Shown: positions 15,417 through 22,409, numbered from the stretch's first letter. The stretch: DNA of 26,857 nucleotides from Corynebacterium yonathiae (GCF_022288805.1 NZ_JAKOPM010000024.1:1-26857); one strand, 5' to 3'. Translations and numbers: made by a program. Notes: generated from the letters alone by a model not told the origin.

Positions 15417-16331
15417 ATGACTACGACTACTAATGCCAAGCCTGCCTCCCAAGGCGGCGCGACCTTCTTGGACATCTCCGGATCCCGCAAGATGGCTAAT
15501 AGTATTGCCACCGCGGTGGTCTGGGGTGCAATGCTTCTGGCCATGGTTCCCCTGGTGTGGGTTCTGTGGGAGCTTATCGCCCGCGGCAGTGGCGTCATCC
15601 TCAACGCCGAGTGGTGGACCGCTTCCCAGCGCGGCATCATGAATAGTGCTGCCGGCGGCGGTGCCGCTCACGCGATTGTGGGTACCTTGGTTCAGACCAT
15701 TCTGGCCTCTATTATCTCCATCCCGATCGGTATTTTCACCGCCATCTACTTGGTGGAGTACTCCAAGGGTGGCTGGCTCGGCCGCATCACTACCTTCATG
15801 GTGGACATCCTCTCTGGTGTGCCTTCCATCGTTGCAGCCCTGTTCATCTTCGCCATGTGGATTACCCTCTTCGGTTTCGGCCGCTCCGGTTTCGCTGTGG
15901 CGCTGTCCCTGGTGCTGCTGATGATTCCGATTGTGGTGCGCAATACCGAAGAGATGCTGCGCGTGGTTCCAATGGACTTGCGTGAGGCGTCCTACGCGCT
16001 CGGTGTACCAAAGTGGAAGACCATCGCCCGTATCGTTCTGCCTACCGCCCTGTCCGGCATCGTCACCGGTATCATGCTGGCGATTGCCCGCGTGATGGGT
16101 GAGTCCTCGCCGGTGCTGGTCTTGGTTGGTTCCTCCTCCGTCATTAATTGGGATGCCTTTAAGGGATCTCAATCCTCGCTCCCGCTGATGATGCTGGATA
16201 TGTACAAGGCAGGCGCTCAGCCAGCCGTACTGGATAAGCTCTGGGGTGCAGCTTTGACGCTGGTTATCCTCATCGCCGTCCTCAATATTGCGGCCCGCAT
16301 CGTGTCCGCAAAGTTCTCGGTTAAGAAGTAA
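15417..16331 (+). CDS. pstA: Phosphate ABC transporter permease PstA
   Basis: The 304-residue product is the second permease subunit. It has a membrane segment near residues 30-55, then a periplasmic stretch, and several further segments. The EAA motif appears as DLREASYALGVPKWKTIARIVLP near residues 185-207, the contact with PstB. A strong ribosome binding site, AGGAGGGGAGGA, lies just before the ATG in the 14-base gap after pstC, so the two permeases are translated together. Confidence 0.95.
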   Translation: MTTTTNAKPASQGGATFLDISGSRKMANSIATAVVWGAMLLAMVPLVWVLWELIARGSGVILNAEWWTASQRGIMNSAAGGGAAHAIVGTLVQTILASIISIPIGIFTAIYLVEYSKGGWLGRITTFMVDILSGVPSIVAALFIFAMWITLFGFGRSGFAVALSLVLLMIPIVVRNTEEMLRVVPMDLREASYALGVPKWKTIARIVLPTALSGIVTGIMLAIARVMGESSPVLVLVGSSSVINWDAFKGSQSSLPLMMLDMYKAGAQPAVLDKLWGAALTLVILIAVLNIAARIVSAKFSVKK

Positions 16332-16382
16332 ACGCCGTAACACTCGATTCCGCCATACACTTGCTAGAGGAGAAACTCCCAA

Positions 16383-17156
16383 ATGTCTAAGCTCGCGCTC
16401 AATGACGTGAACATTTTCTACGGCGATTTTCACGCCGTGCAGAACGTGAATATGCAGATCCCGGCCCAGGCCGTGACTGCATTCATCGGCCCTTCCGGCT
16501 GTGGTAAATCCACCGTGCTGCGCACCATCAATCGTATGCACGAGGTCATTCCCGGAGCCTCGGTAAAGGGTGAAATCCTGCTCGATGGCACCAATATCTA
16601 CGGTCCAAAGGTTGACCCAGTTTCCGTTCGCAATACCATCGGCATGGTCTTCCAGAAGGCTAACCCGTTCCCCACGATGTCTATTGAGGACAATGTGGTT
16701 GCAGGCTTGAAGCTTTCAGGTGAGAAGAACAAGAAGAAGCTCAAGGAAGTCGCTGAGAAGTCTTTGCGCGGCGCCAACCTGTGGGACGAGGTCAAGGACC
16801 GCCTGGACAAGCCGGGCGGCGGTCTCTCCGGTGGTCAGCAGCAGCGTCTGTGCATCGCCCGTGCAATCGCAGTGGAGCCAGAGGTGCTGCTCATGGACGA
16901 GCCTTGTTCTGCGCTGGACCCGATTTCCACCCTCGCCGTGGAGGACCTTATCCACGAGCTGAAGGAAAACTTCACCATCGTTATCGTGACTCACAATATG
17001 CAGCAGGCAGCCCGTGTATCCGATAAGACTGGCTTCTTCTCCCTAGAAGCAACCGGCAAGCCAGGCCACCTGGTGGAGTTCGATGACACCACCAAGATCT
17101 TCGAGAATCCTTCCCAGAAGGAGACCGAGGATTATATCTCTGGCCGCTTCGGCTAA
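16383..17156 (+). CDS. pstB: Phosphate ABC transporter ATP-binding protein PstB
   Basis: PstB hydrolyses ATP to drive phosphate import through PstCA. The 257-residue product contains Walker [10 protein letters not shown] at residues 36-44, the Q-loop region [11 protein letters not shown], the signature [14 protein letters not shown], Walker B VLLMDEP followed by CSALDP, and the switch His in [16 protein letters not shown] precedes the ATG. It is the last gene of the operon and ends before a perfect 15-bp terminator shared with convergent phoU. Confidence 0.97.
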   Translation: MSKLALNDVNIFYGDFHAVQNVNMQIPAQAVTAFIGPSGCGKSTVLRTINRMHEVIPGASVKGEILLDGTNIYGPKVDPVSVRNTIGMVFQKANPFPTMSIEDNVVAGLKLSGEKNKKKLKEVAEKSLRGANLWDEVKDRLDKPGGGLSGGQQQRLCIARAIAVEPEVLLMDEPCSALDPISTLAVEDLIHELKENFTIVIVTHNMQQAARVSDKTGFFSLEATGKPGHLVEFDDTTKIFENPSQKETEDYISGRFG

Positions 17157-17178
17157 ACAGCAGAAAGATTGTCCGAGA

Positions 17179-17217
17179 GAAGGGGGCCGGTTCGAAAGAA
17201 CCGGCCCCCTTCTTTGG
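17179..17217. terminator. Strong bidirectional terminator between pstB and phoU
   Basis: A perfect 15-bp inverted repeat (17179-17193 with 17198-17212) is capped by a stable GAAA tetraloop and followed by TTT. It lies between convergent operons and should stop transcription from both sides. Confidence 0.9.
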
Positions 17218-17230
17218 TACTGGAATCCGT

Positions 17231-17959
17231 CTAGCGGCGGAACTGTCGCTCGAGGTCCGCCATCCGGGCTTCAAACTCGGCGTCCTTTTTGTCCTCTTCT
17301 AGTTTTTTGGCATAGTCGTGGGGCAGCAGGCCAGTGGTCAAATAGATAATATGGCCGGCAACCGAAACGCAGTGATCCGCGTAGCGCTCGTAGTAACGCG
17401 TAATTTGCGAGGTCTCTACTGCTTCGCGCACGCTGCCTTCCCATTCACGCTGGGTCAAGATACGCAGGATATGGGAGTTAATATCATCTACCGCATCGTC
17501 GTCGGCGCGGAGATTAATGGATAAATCGGCGTCGGGGGTGACGAGAATATTGTGGATCACGGACCCCATTTCCTCGGTGAGGCGGTACAGTTCCTCAAAG
17601 TAGCCCATGTAGTTCGCAGGCACCACGGGATCAGGATGGCGGCGGCGTGCGGAATCGGCGATGTGTTGGGCTAACCGGCCCATGCGGTAAAGATCTTCCA
17701 CGATATAGATAGACGAGACTACTTGGCGAAGATCCTGTGCCATGGGGTTTTCCAGTGCCAAAAGTGTTACGGCACGCTCAGAGCACCTAACTCGGATCTC
17801 ATCTAGCTCCTCAGTCATGGTGAGGGCGTCTTCCGCGGAGTCCAAGGCACCTTGCAACAGCGCCAAGGAAGCCTTATCCATGATGCTGCGCACGGTATCG
17901 CACATCACGATGAGGTCGTGGGAGAAATTGTTTAGGTGTTCCCTGTAAGCGGCACGCAT
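17231..17959 (-). CDS. phoU: Phosphate signalling/transport regulator PhoU
   Basis: PhoU links the state of the Pst transporter to the phosphate-sensing kinase and limits phosphate uptake in rich conditions. The 242-residue all-helical product shows two PhoU repeats: one from LIVMCDTVRSIMDKA through VVSSIYIVEDLYRMGRLAQHIAD, the other from YRLTEEMGSVIHNIL through QITRYYERYADHCVSVAGHI. The ExxD-type segments EDLYRMG and ERYADH are the metal-binding signatures. It is not part of the pst transcript but converges on it. TATCAT is seven bases before the ATG and no ribosome binding site is seen, so it is probably leaderless. Confidence 0.93.
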   Translation of the reverse strand: MRAAYREHLNNFSHDLIVMCDTVRSIMDKASLALLQGALDSAEDALTMTEELDEIRVRCSERAVTLLALENPMAQDLRQVVSSIYIVEDLYRMGRLAQHIADSARRRHPDPVVPANYMGYFEELYRLTEEMGSVIHNILVTPDADLSINLRADDDAVDDINSHILRILTQREWEGSVREAVETSQITRYYERYADHCVSVAGHIIYLTTGLLPHDYAKKLEEDKKDAEFEARMADLERQFRR

Positions 17960-17966
17960 GCCAAAG

Positions 17967-17972
17967 ATGATA
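17967..17972 (-). promoter_or_regulatory. Candidate -10 of a leaderless phoU mRNA
   Basis: TATCAT on the minus strand is separated from the phoU ATG by seven bases. The 101-base gap to the upstream dus gene has no terminator-like hairpin, so readthrough from dus is also possible. Confidence 0.4.
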
Positions 17973-18060
17973 GCGAAAGTTTTTGTGGTATGCGCAACTT
18001 AAGCAGGGGTTAAATGCACGATTCCTGTATGTCCCTATCTGCTCTTATGCTGCTGTCAGG

Positions 18061-19206
18061 TTATCCGCCGGAATTCATTATGTCTGCGGCGACCGGAACG
18101 CACTCGTCCTCTGGGTCGTCGAGCCAGCCATCCGGCAGTGCGACCTTGGAGGGGGAGCCTTGGCGGCCGCGGGCACCGTCGGCGTCGGCAGCCAAGGCGT
18201 CGGAATCCGCCCAAGGTGCGAGTAGCTCCCGCAAAGCTGCGAGGGAATCCACCTTTGCCAAACCGGCGCGGACCTGGCCGCCGACAGGGAAGCCGCGCAG
18301 GTACCAGCCGATGTGTTTGCGAATATCGCGGGAAGCATTGTCCTCGCCATCGTGCTCCGCCAGGAGTTCCGCGTGGCGAAGAATCACCTGAGTAACCTCA
18401 CCTAGGGTCGGCTCAGCTGGAATTGACTCGCCGCGAAGAGCAGCGCCGAGCTCGGCAAAAAGCCACGGGCGGCCGAGGCAGCCGCGCCCGACCTGCACGC
18501 CGTCGCAACCGGTCTGTTCCATCATGCGGCGGGCGTCCTCGGCGCGGAAGATATCGCCATTGCCTAGGACCGGAACGCCAGTATCCGCTAAGTGCTCCTT
18601 GAGGCGCGCGATCTCGTCCCAGCGTGCCTTGCCGGAATAGCGCTGGGCGGCGGTGCGGCCGTGGAGGGTAACTGCGGCAGCGCCAGACTCGACAGCAATT
18701 CGCCCGGCATCAAGATGCGTATGGTGCTCATCGTCAATGCCCACGCGCATCTTCACGGTAACGGGGATATTGGTACCTTCGGTGGCCTTGACGGCGGCGG
18801 AAACGATATTGCCAAAGAGGCGTCGCTTATAAGGCAATGCGGAACCCCCGCCGCGGCGGGTCACCTTAGGAACTGGGCAACCAAAGTTCATGTCGATGTG
18901 GTCAGCCAGGTTCTCGTCCACGATCATCTTCGCGGCCTTATAGGTATATTCCGGATCCACCGTGTAGATCTGCAAGGAGCGGGGATCCTCTTGCGGTGTG
19001 AAGGTGGTCATGTGCAACGTCTTTTCATTGCGTTCTACTAGTGCGCGGGCGGTGACCATCTCGCAGACATAGAGGCCCGAGACAGTGCCGGTGCGCGCCA
19101 GCTCCTGCTCGCGGCACAACGTGCGGAAAGCAACGTTGGTTACCCCCGCCATCGGGGCGAGGATGACAGGGGAGGAGAGATCATAGTGTCCAATGCGCAA
19201 ATTCAC
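18061..19206 (-). CDS. dus: tRNA-dihydrouridine synthase (DusB-like)
   Basis: Dus enzymes use FMN and NADPH to reduce uridines in the tRNA D-loop. The 381-residue product starts with the flavin-binding strand LSSPVILAPMAGVTNVAFRTLC. It then has the catalytic Cys110 in HIDMNFGCPVPKVTRRGGGSAL, the VKMRVG and TLHGRTAAQRYSGKARW segments, and GNGDIF and VGRGCLGRPWLF near the FMN phosphate site. The last 50 residues are an Asp/Ala-rich tail typical of actinobacterial members. It starts with GTG; the only upstream element is a weak CACAAT six bases before, and no ribosome binding site is seen. The neighbourhood dus-phoU matches mycobacterial gene order (recalled). Confidence 0.9.
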   Translation of the reverse strand: MNLRIGHYDLSSPVILAPMAGVTNVAFRTLCREQELARTGTVSGLYVCEMVTARALVERNEKTLHMTTFTPQEDPRSLQIYTVDPEYTYKAAKMIVDENLADHIDMNFGCPVPKVTRRGGGSALPYKRRLFGNIVSAAVKATEGTNIPVTVKMRVGIDDEHHTHLDAGRIAVESGAAAVTLHGRTAAQRYSGKARWDEIARLKEHLADTGVPVLGNGDIFRAEDARRMMEQTGCDGVQVGRGCLGRPWLFAELGAALRGESIPAEPTLGEVTQVILRHAELLAEHDGEDNASRDIRKHIGWYLRGFPVGGQVRAGLAKVDSLAALRELLAPWADSDALAADADGARGRQGSPSKVALPDGWLDDPEDECVPVAADIMNSGG

Positions 19207-19280
19207 GCCCCAATTGTGCTAGTTAACGGGGGAAAATAGCAACTAGTGCCATAGTGGTGGCGTTCCCTGTTTCTGTTTTA

Positions 19281-19352
19281 TGGGGTGGACATCACACAAA
19301 AGTGGTGGAAATCTTGCAAAGATTCGCTAATGTGGGCTGTGTAACTAATTAG
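19281..19352 (+). promoter_or_regulatory. Regulatory region of the CoA transferase gene
   Basis: Within the 191-base gap, AATCTT-GCA-AAGATT at 19310-19324 is a dyad. Read on the minus strand from 19324 it gives AATCTTTGCAAG, matching 10 of 12 positions of the RamB core as I recall it (AAACTTTGCAAA). A weak GlxR-like site ends in TCACA at 19281-19296. CTAATTAG at 19345-19352 is a perfect palindrome. TATTTT at 19362-19367 is a possible -10. Confidence 0.35.
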
Positions 19353-19397
19353 AACGGCCGTTATTTTGGCTGGCCCCTTGATGAAGGAGGATTACCC

Positions 19398-20900
19398 TTG
19401 TCCGAGAGAATCGCGTACGCCCCATTTGAGAAGCTCGTCGTTTCTGCAGAAGAGGCTGCTCAGCACGTCAACCACGGTGACCGCGTAGGCATTTCCGGCT
19501 TCACCGGCGCCGGTTACCCTAAGGGGCTACCCACCGCCATTGCAGAGAAGGCTAAGGCTCTGCATGAAAAGGGCGAGGAATTTAAGATCGATGTCTTCTC
19601 CGGTGCTTCCACCGCCCCTGACTGCGATGGTGTCCTAGCGGAAGCTGAGGCGATTCGCTTCCGCTCTCCTTATAACTCCGATCCCACCCTGCGTAAGCAG
19701 TTTAATGACGGTACCGCGCTCTACCAGGATATTCACCTGTCTCACTCGGGTCAGCAGGTAGAAGAGGGCTTCTACGGGGATTTCCAGGTGGCCATCATCG
19801 AGGCCGTGCGCATTACGGAAGAAGGCCACGTGGTGCCGTCCTCCGCTGTAGGCAATAACCTCGAGTTCATCGAGGCTGCCGATAAGATCATTATTGAGAT
19901 TAATGAGTGGCAGTCCATCAACCTCGAGGGCATGCACGATATTTACCGCATTGAAAAGCTGCCTAACCGCCAGCCAATCCCTATCACGAAGCCAGGTGAC
20001 CGCATCGGTACCACCTACATGGAGGTACCGGAGGACAAGGTGGTCGCAGTGGTGAAGACTAACGCCCCAGACCGTAACGCACCCTTTAAGGAGCCGGACG
20101 AGATCTCTGAGAAGATCGCTGCAAACTTCATCGAGTTCCTCGAGGGTGAGGTTGCCGCCGGCCGTCTTGAGTATGACAAGTTCATCATGCAGTCGGGCGT
20201 GGGCAACGTCCCGAACGCCGTGATGGCCGGCCTTTTGGATTCCAAGTTCGAGAATATTCAGGCCTACACCGAGGTGATCCAGGATGGCATGCTCGATCTT
20301 ATCGATGCCGGCAAGATGACCATGGCTTCTGCCACCTCCTTCGCGCTGTCCCCGGACTACGCGGAGAAGATGAATGCGGAAGCAGACCGCTACCGCAAGC
20401 ACATCATCTTGCGCCCGCAGCAGGTCTCCAACCACCCGGAGGTCATCCGCCGCGTCGGCCTGATTTCCTCTAATGGCATGATTGAGGCCGATATTTACGG
20501 CAATATCAACTCCACCAACGTCTCCGGCTCCCGCATTATGAACGGTACCGGTGGCTCGGGTGACTTCACCCGCAACGCCTATATCTCCACCTTCGTCTCC
20601 CCGTCGGTGGCTAAGGATGGCGCAATTTCTGCGCTGGTTCCGTTCGTGTCCCACACGGACCATACGGAGCACGACACCATGGTCATCATCACCGAGTACG
20701 GCGTGGCCGACCTGCGCGGCCTGGCTCCAAAGGAGCGCGTGGAGAAGGTTATCTCTGTGGCTCACCCAGATTACCGTCCGCTGCTGGAGGAGTACTTCGA
20801 CCGTGCTAAGGAAAATAAGTTCCAGCACACCCCACACGACCTGAAGACCGCCTTCGACTTCCAGGTTCGCTTCATGGAAAAGGGCGATATGCGCGGCTAA
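19398..20900 (+). CDS. cat: Acetyl-CoA hydrolase / succinyl-CoA:acetate CoA-transferase
   Basis: The 500-residue product belongs to the Cat1/AarC group of class I CoA transferases, which move CoA between acetyl-CoA, succinyl-CoA and free acids in the cytoplasm. In C. glutamicum the homologue (also called actA) contributes to acetate formation. It shows GISGFTGAGYPKGLP near residue 33, VGNNLEFIEAADKIIIEIN, and YTEVIQDG with Glu292 in the position of the catalytic Glu that forms the CoA thioester. GNINSTN and RNAYISTF follow, with TEYGVADLRG near the C-terminus. The TTG start is supported by AAGGAGG seven bases upstream. The gene is monocistronic, and carbon-source control by RamA/RamB is plausible from the upstream dyad. 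Confidence 0.92.
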   Translation: MSERIAYAPFEKLVVSAEEAAQHVNHGDRVGISGFTGAGYPKGLPTAIAEKAKALHEKGEEFKIDVFSGASTAPDCDGVLAEAEAIRFRSPYNSDPTLRKQFNDGTALYQDIHLSHSGQQVEEGFYGDFQVAIIEAVRITEEGHVVPSSAVGNNLEFIEAADKIIIEINEWQSINLEGMHDIYRIEKLPNRQPIPITKPGDRIGTTYMEVPEDKVVAVVKTNAPDRNAPFKEPDEISEKIAANFIEFLEGEVAAGRLEYDKFIMQSGVGNVPNAVMAGLLDSKFENIQAYTEVIQDGMLDLIDAGKMTMASATSFALSPDYAEKMNAEADRYRKHIILRPQQVSNHPEVIRRVGLISSNGMIEADIYGNINSTNVSGSRIMNGTGGSGDFTRNAYISTFVSPSVAKDGAISALVPFVSHTDHTEHDTMVIITEYGVADLRGLAPKERVEKVISVAHPDYRPLLEEYFDRAKENKFQHTPHDLKTAFDFQVRFMEKGDMRG

Positions 20901-20917
20901 TCTAGCCGTGCCTTGGC

Positions 20918-20944
20918 AGGCGCTCAGTGGCGAGCTGGGCGCCT
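20918..20944 (+). terminator. Hairpin after the CoA transferase gene
   Basis: AGGCGCTCAG at 20918-20927 pairs with CTGGGCGCCT at 20935-20944 (10 pairs, one G-U) around a seven-base loop. The following sequence is TCTGCTTTCC, so the T-run is weak. Confidence 0.65.
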
Positions 20945-21009
20945 TCTGCTTTCCGACGCCCCCCTAATTAGGACTTTGCAAATGCTGCAAGCTAAGATAT
21001 AGCGACGTT

Positions 21010-21082
21010 GGGCCTTTAGCTCAGTTGGTAGAGCTACGGACTTTTAATCCGCAGGTCGTGGGTTCGATCCCCACAGGGCCCA
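21010..21082 (+). tRNA. tRNA-Lys (anticodon TTT)
   Basis: The cloverleaf folds fully. The acceptor GGGCCTT pairs with AGGGCCC. The D-loop is AGTTGGTAG, the anticodon loop CTTTTAA gives TTT, and the T-arm GTGGG-TTCGATC-CCCAC is perfect. The discriminator is A and CCA is not encoded. A TAAGAT at 20993-20998 is the probable -10. It is followed at once by a terminator, so it is a single-gene unit. Confidence 0.97.
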
Positions 21083-21088
21083 CAACTG

Positions 21089-21115
21089 GAGCCACCTTAT
21101 CGGGTGGCTCTTTTT
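21089..21115 (+). terminator. Rho-independent terminator of tRNA-Lys
   Basis: GAGCCACC and GGTGGCTC form an 8-bp stem with a six-base loop, followed by TTTTT. The T-run overlaps the stop codon of the convergent CsoR-type gene. Confidence 0.9.
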
Positions 21116-21446
21116 AGTTTTTCACCATCTTCTTGATGGCGCGCATGGCTTCTTCTAGCTTCTCAGTGGCTACCTCCCCGTCCTCTGCGGCGGCCCCGGC
21201 TACGCAGTGCTCAATATGGTCCTCGAGGAGTGCCAGCGAGACATTTTCTAACGCAGACTTCACGGCCGAAATCTGGGTAATGATGTCAATGCAGTATTGG
21301 TCTTCTTCGACCATGCGGTGAATGCCGCGGGTCTGTCCCTCGATGCGTTTAAGCCTAGCGAGGTAACGATCTTTACTCTTGGAATCCGCGTTATATCCGT
21401 GCACGTGCGGCTCGTGGCAAGAGCACGTTTGATGCTGGTCAGACAT
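21114..21446 (-). CDS. csoR: CsoR-family copper-sensing repressor
   Basis: The 110-residue product is a DUF156/CsoR all-helical repressor. Copper-type ligands are present as Cys52 (EEDQYC), His77 and Cys81 (LLEDHIEHC), the C-H-C pattern of Cu(I)-sensing CsoR rather than that of nickel RcnR or formaldehyde FrmR. The helix-1 core KDRYLARLKRIEGQTRGIHRM is standard. The N-terminus carries an extra CSC...H..H.H cluster at residues 8-16, which may bind metal too. The ATG at 21446 has AGGA four bases away; a longer upstream frame runs into the tRNA-Glu promoter and is unlikely. TATACT at 21501 down to 21496 is a candidate -10. No copper ATPase or chaperone gene is adjacent, so the target operon is elsewhere or it is autoregulated. 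Confidence 0.85.
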   Translation of the reverse strand: MSDQHQTCSCHEPHVHGYNADSKSKDRYLARLKRIEGQTRGIHRMVEEDQYCIDIITQISAVKSALENVSLALLEDHIEHCVAGAAAEDGEVATEKLEEAMRAIKKMVKN

Positions 21447-21474
21447 GGTTCCTAAACTTTCTGGGGGAGCGATT

Positions 21475-21503
21475 TTGTAACTTGGTGAGGTCTCCAGTAT
21501 ATT
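21475..21503 (+). promoter_or_regulatory. Promoter of the tRNA-Glu/tRNA-Asp unit
   Basis: TTGTAA at 21475-21480 and TATATT at 21498-21503 are 17 bp apart, a good match, placing the start near 21510, about 20 bases before tRNA-Glu. The -10 overlaps, on the other strand, the predicted TATACT of csoR. Confidence 0.6.
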
Positions 21504-21528
21504 TCTAGAAGTCGCCGTAGCGCGACGG

Positions 21529-21604
21529 GCCCCCATCGTCTAGCGGCCTAGGACACTGCCCTTTCACGGCAGCGGCACGGGTTCGAATCCCGTTGGGGGT
21601 ACCA
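21529..21604 (+). tRNA. tRNA-Glu (anticodon TTC)
   Basis: The acceptor GCCCCCA pairs with TGGGGGT (G-U at the first pair). The anticodon loop CTTTCAC gives TTC, and the T-arm is CGGG-TTCGAAT-CCCG. The discriminator A is followed by an encoded CCA (21602-21604), unlike the other tRNAs in this cluster. Its CCA lies in the left arm of a hairpin. Confidence 0.96.
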
Positions 21605-21620
21605 ACACGAAAGTGTTGGT
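21601..21620 (+). repeat. Hairpin overlapping the tRNA-Glu 3' end
   Basis: ACCAACAC and GTGTTGGT form a perfect 8-bp stem with a GAAA loop. The left arm contains the tRNA discriminator and CCA. It has no T-run, so it is more likely a processing element between tRNA-Glu and tRNA-Asp than a terminator. Confidence 0.6.
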
Positions 21621-21639
21621 TCGAATTGAATATTCGATT

Positions 21640-21713
21640 GGCCTTGTGGCGCAGTTGGTTAGCGCGCCGCCCTGTCACGGCGGAGGTCGCGGGTTCAAGT
21701 CCCGTCAAGGTCG
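21640..21713 (+). tRNA. tRNA-Asp (anticodon GTC), copy 1
   Basis: The acceptor GGCCTTG pairs with CAAGGTC. The anticodon loop CTGTCAC gives GTC and the T-arm is GCGGG-TTCAAGT-CCCGT. The discriminator is G and CCA is not encoded. It follows tRNA-Glu by 35 bases with no promoter between, so both probably come from one transcript. Sequence is identical to the second copy at 22196. Confidence 0.97.
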
Positions 21714-21721
21714 CAGAAAAT

Positions 21722-21757
21722 GCAGCAATCGTAGAAACGATTGCTGCTTTTGTTTTG
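21722..21757 (+). terminator. Rho-independent terminator after tRNA-Asp copy 1
   Basis: GCAGCAATCGT and its complement make a perfect 11-bp stem with an AGAA loop, followed by a TTTTGTTTT tract. Confidence 0.92.
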
Positions 21758-21764
21758 GTACGTT

Positions 21765-21797
21765 GGTGCTAACTAAGGAATGTGGGGAGTTAGCACC
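21765..21797 (+). repeat. Perfect 10-bp inverted repeat abutting a start codon
   Basis: GGTGCTAACT at 21765-21774 and AGTTAGCACC at 21788-21797 are exact complements separated by 13 bases. The right arm ends on the base before the GTG of the next gene. As DNA it could be an operator overlapping the possible extended -10 TGCTAACTA. As RNA it would be a hairpin presenting AAGGAATGTGGGG in its loop. Confidence 0.7.
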
Positions 21798-22112
21798 GTG
21801 GAACCATACGTAGGGATTGTCATCTTTGAGCTCGTCTCGCAGGATTCGGAGCTTAGGAATTTCTACCGAGAAGACTTCTTCCTCGTCTATGCGGATTCAG
21901 AGGAGGAGGCGCGCCACAAGGTTGCTGACCGAGCTCACGAGCAAGAGTATAAAGAGCTGAAGTTGCGCCACATTGTAGATGTTGCCCCGGCCCTCTATGG
22001 CTATGTGGACCGAGATTGTGACCTTTACTCGCGGCACTTTGCCTCAATGGAAGACTATGAGCGCTTTGAGATGAAATTGGGAGGAAGCGATCCGCTTCAA
22101 GCTCCCAAATAG
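21798..22112 (+). CDS. DUF4288-like hypothetical protein
   Basis: The 104-residue acidic, soluble product begins EPYVGIVIFELVSQDSE and contains FFLVYADSEEEARHKVADRAHEQE. This strand-then-helix pattern resembles DUF4288 proteins, where an amino acid of the form AxSxEEA opens a helix. Function is unknown and the family call is tentative. I prefer the GTG at 21798, which has GGGGAG eight bases upstream; an ATG at 21780 has its purine run directly abutting it, with no spacing. A perfect inverted repeat ends at the base before the GTG. The gene is enclosed by two identical tRNA-Asp genes, and base composition (about 50% GC) is lower than in the flanking core genes. Confidence 0.65.
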   Translation: MEPYVGIVIFELVSQDSELRNFYREDFFLVYADSEEEARHKVADRAHEQEYKELKLRHIVDVAPALYGYVDRDCDLYSRHFASMEDYERFEMKLGGSDPLQAPK

Positions 22113-22195
22113 TCTTCTGACGTGCTGATTTGGTGAGTGTTGGGAGTCTTCTGTAAAGTAACTATCCGTGCCAGAGAGCACACATAATTTAAAAT

Positions 22196-22269
22196 GGCCT
22201 TGTGGCGCAGTTGGTTAGCGCGCCGCCCTGTCACGGCGGAGGTCGCGGGTTCAAGTCCCGTCAAGGTCG
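22196..22269 (+). tRNA. tRNA-Asp (anticodon GTC), copy 2
   Basis: The sequence is identical over all 74 bases to copy 1. A short hairpin (GAAACC-TTC-GGGTTTC) separates it from tRNA-Phe 19 bases downstream. An upstream AT-rich stretch (ACATAATTTAAAAT) precedes it but I cannot assign a clean promoter. Confidence 0.97.
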
Positions 22270-22288
22270 CCGAAACCTTCGGGTTTCT

Positions 22289-22361
22289 GGCCAGATAGCT
22301 CAGTCGGTAGAGCACACGCCTGAAAAGTGTGGGGTCGCCAGTTCGATCCTGGCTCTGGCCA
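22289..22361 (+). tRNA. tRNA-Phe (anticodon GAA)
   Basis: The acceptor GGCCAGA pairs with TCTGGCC. The anticodon loop CTGAAAA gives GAA and the T-arm is GCCAG-TTCGATC-CTGGC. The discriminator is A and CCA is not encoded. Probably cotranscribed with tRNA-Asp copy 2. Confidence 0.97.
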
Positions 22362-22366
22362 CAATC

Positions 22367-22394
22367 ATGGCTCCTCGTAAGAGGGGCCATTTTT
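22367..22394 (+). terminator. Terminator after tRNA-Phe
   Basis: ATGGCTCCTC and GAGGGGCCAT form a 10-pair stem (one G-U) with a GTAA loop and a TTTTT run. Confidence 0.88.
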
Positions 22395-22397
22395 GCT

Positions 22398-22403
22398 TAG
22401 TAT
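22398..22403 (+). promoter_or_regulatory. Candidate -10 of a leaderless mRNA
   Basis: TAGTAT lies six bases before the ATG of the small acetyltransferase-like gene, right after the tRNA-Phe terminator. No ribosome binding site is present. Confidence 0.4.
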
Positions 22404-22409
22404 GGTCCC

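Noticed and set aside
19635..20837. A 400-codon open frame antisense to the CoA transferase
   Set aside because: Composition follows the codon bias of the sense gene and there is no start signal or known domain.
21780..21797. ATG at 21780 as start of the DUF4288-like gene
   Set aside because: AAGGA abuts this ATG with no spacing, whereas the GTG at 21798 has a properly spaced GGGGAG; kept only as an alternative.
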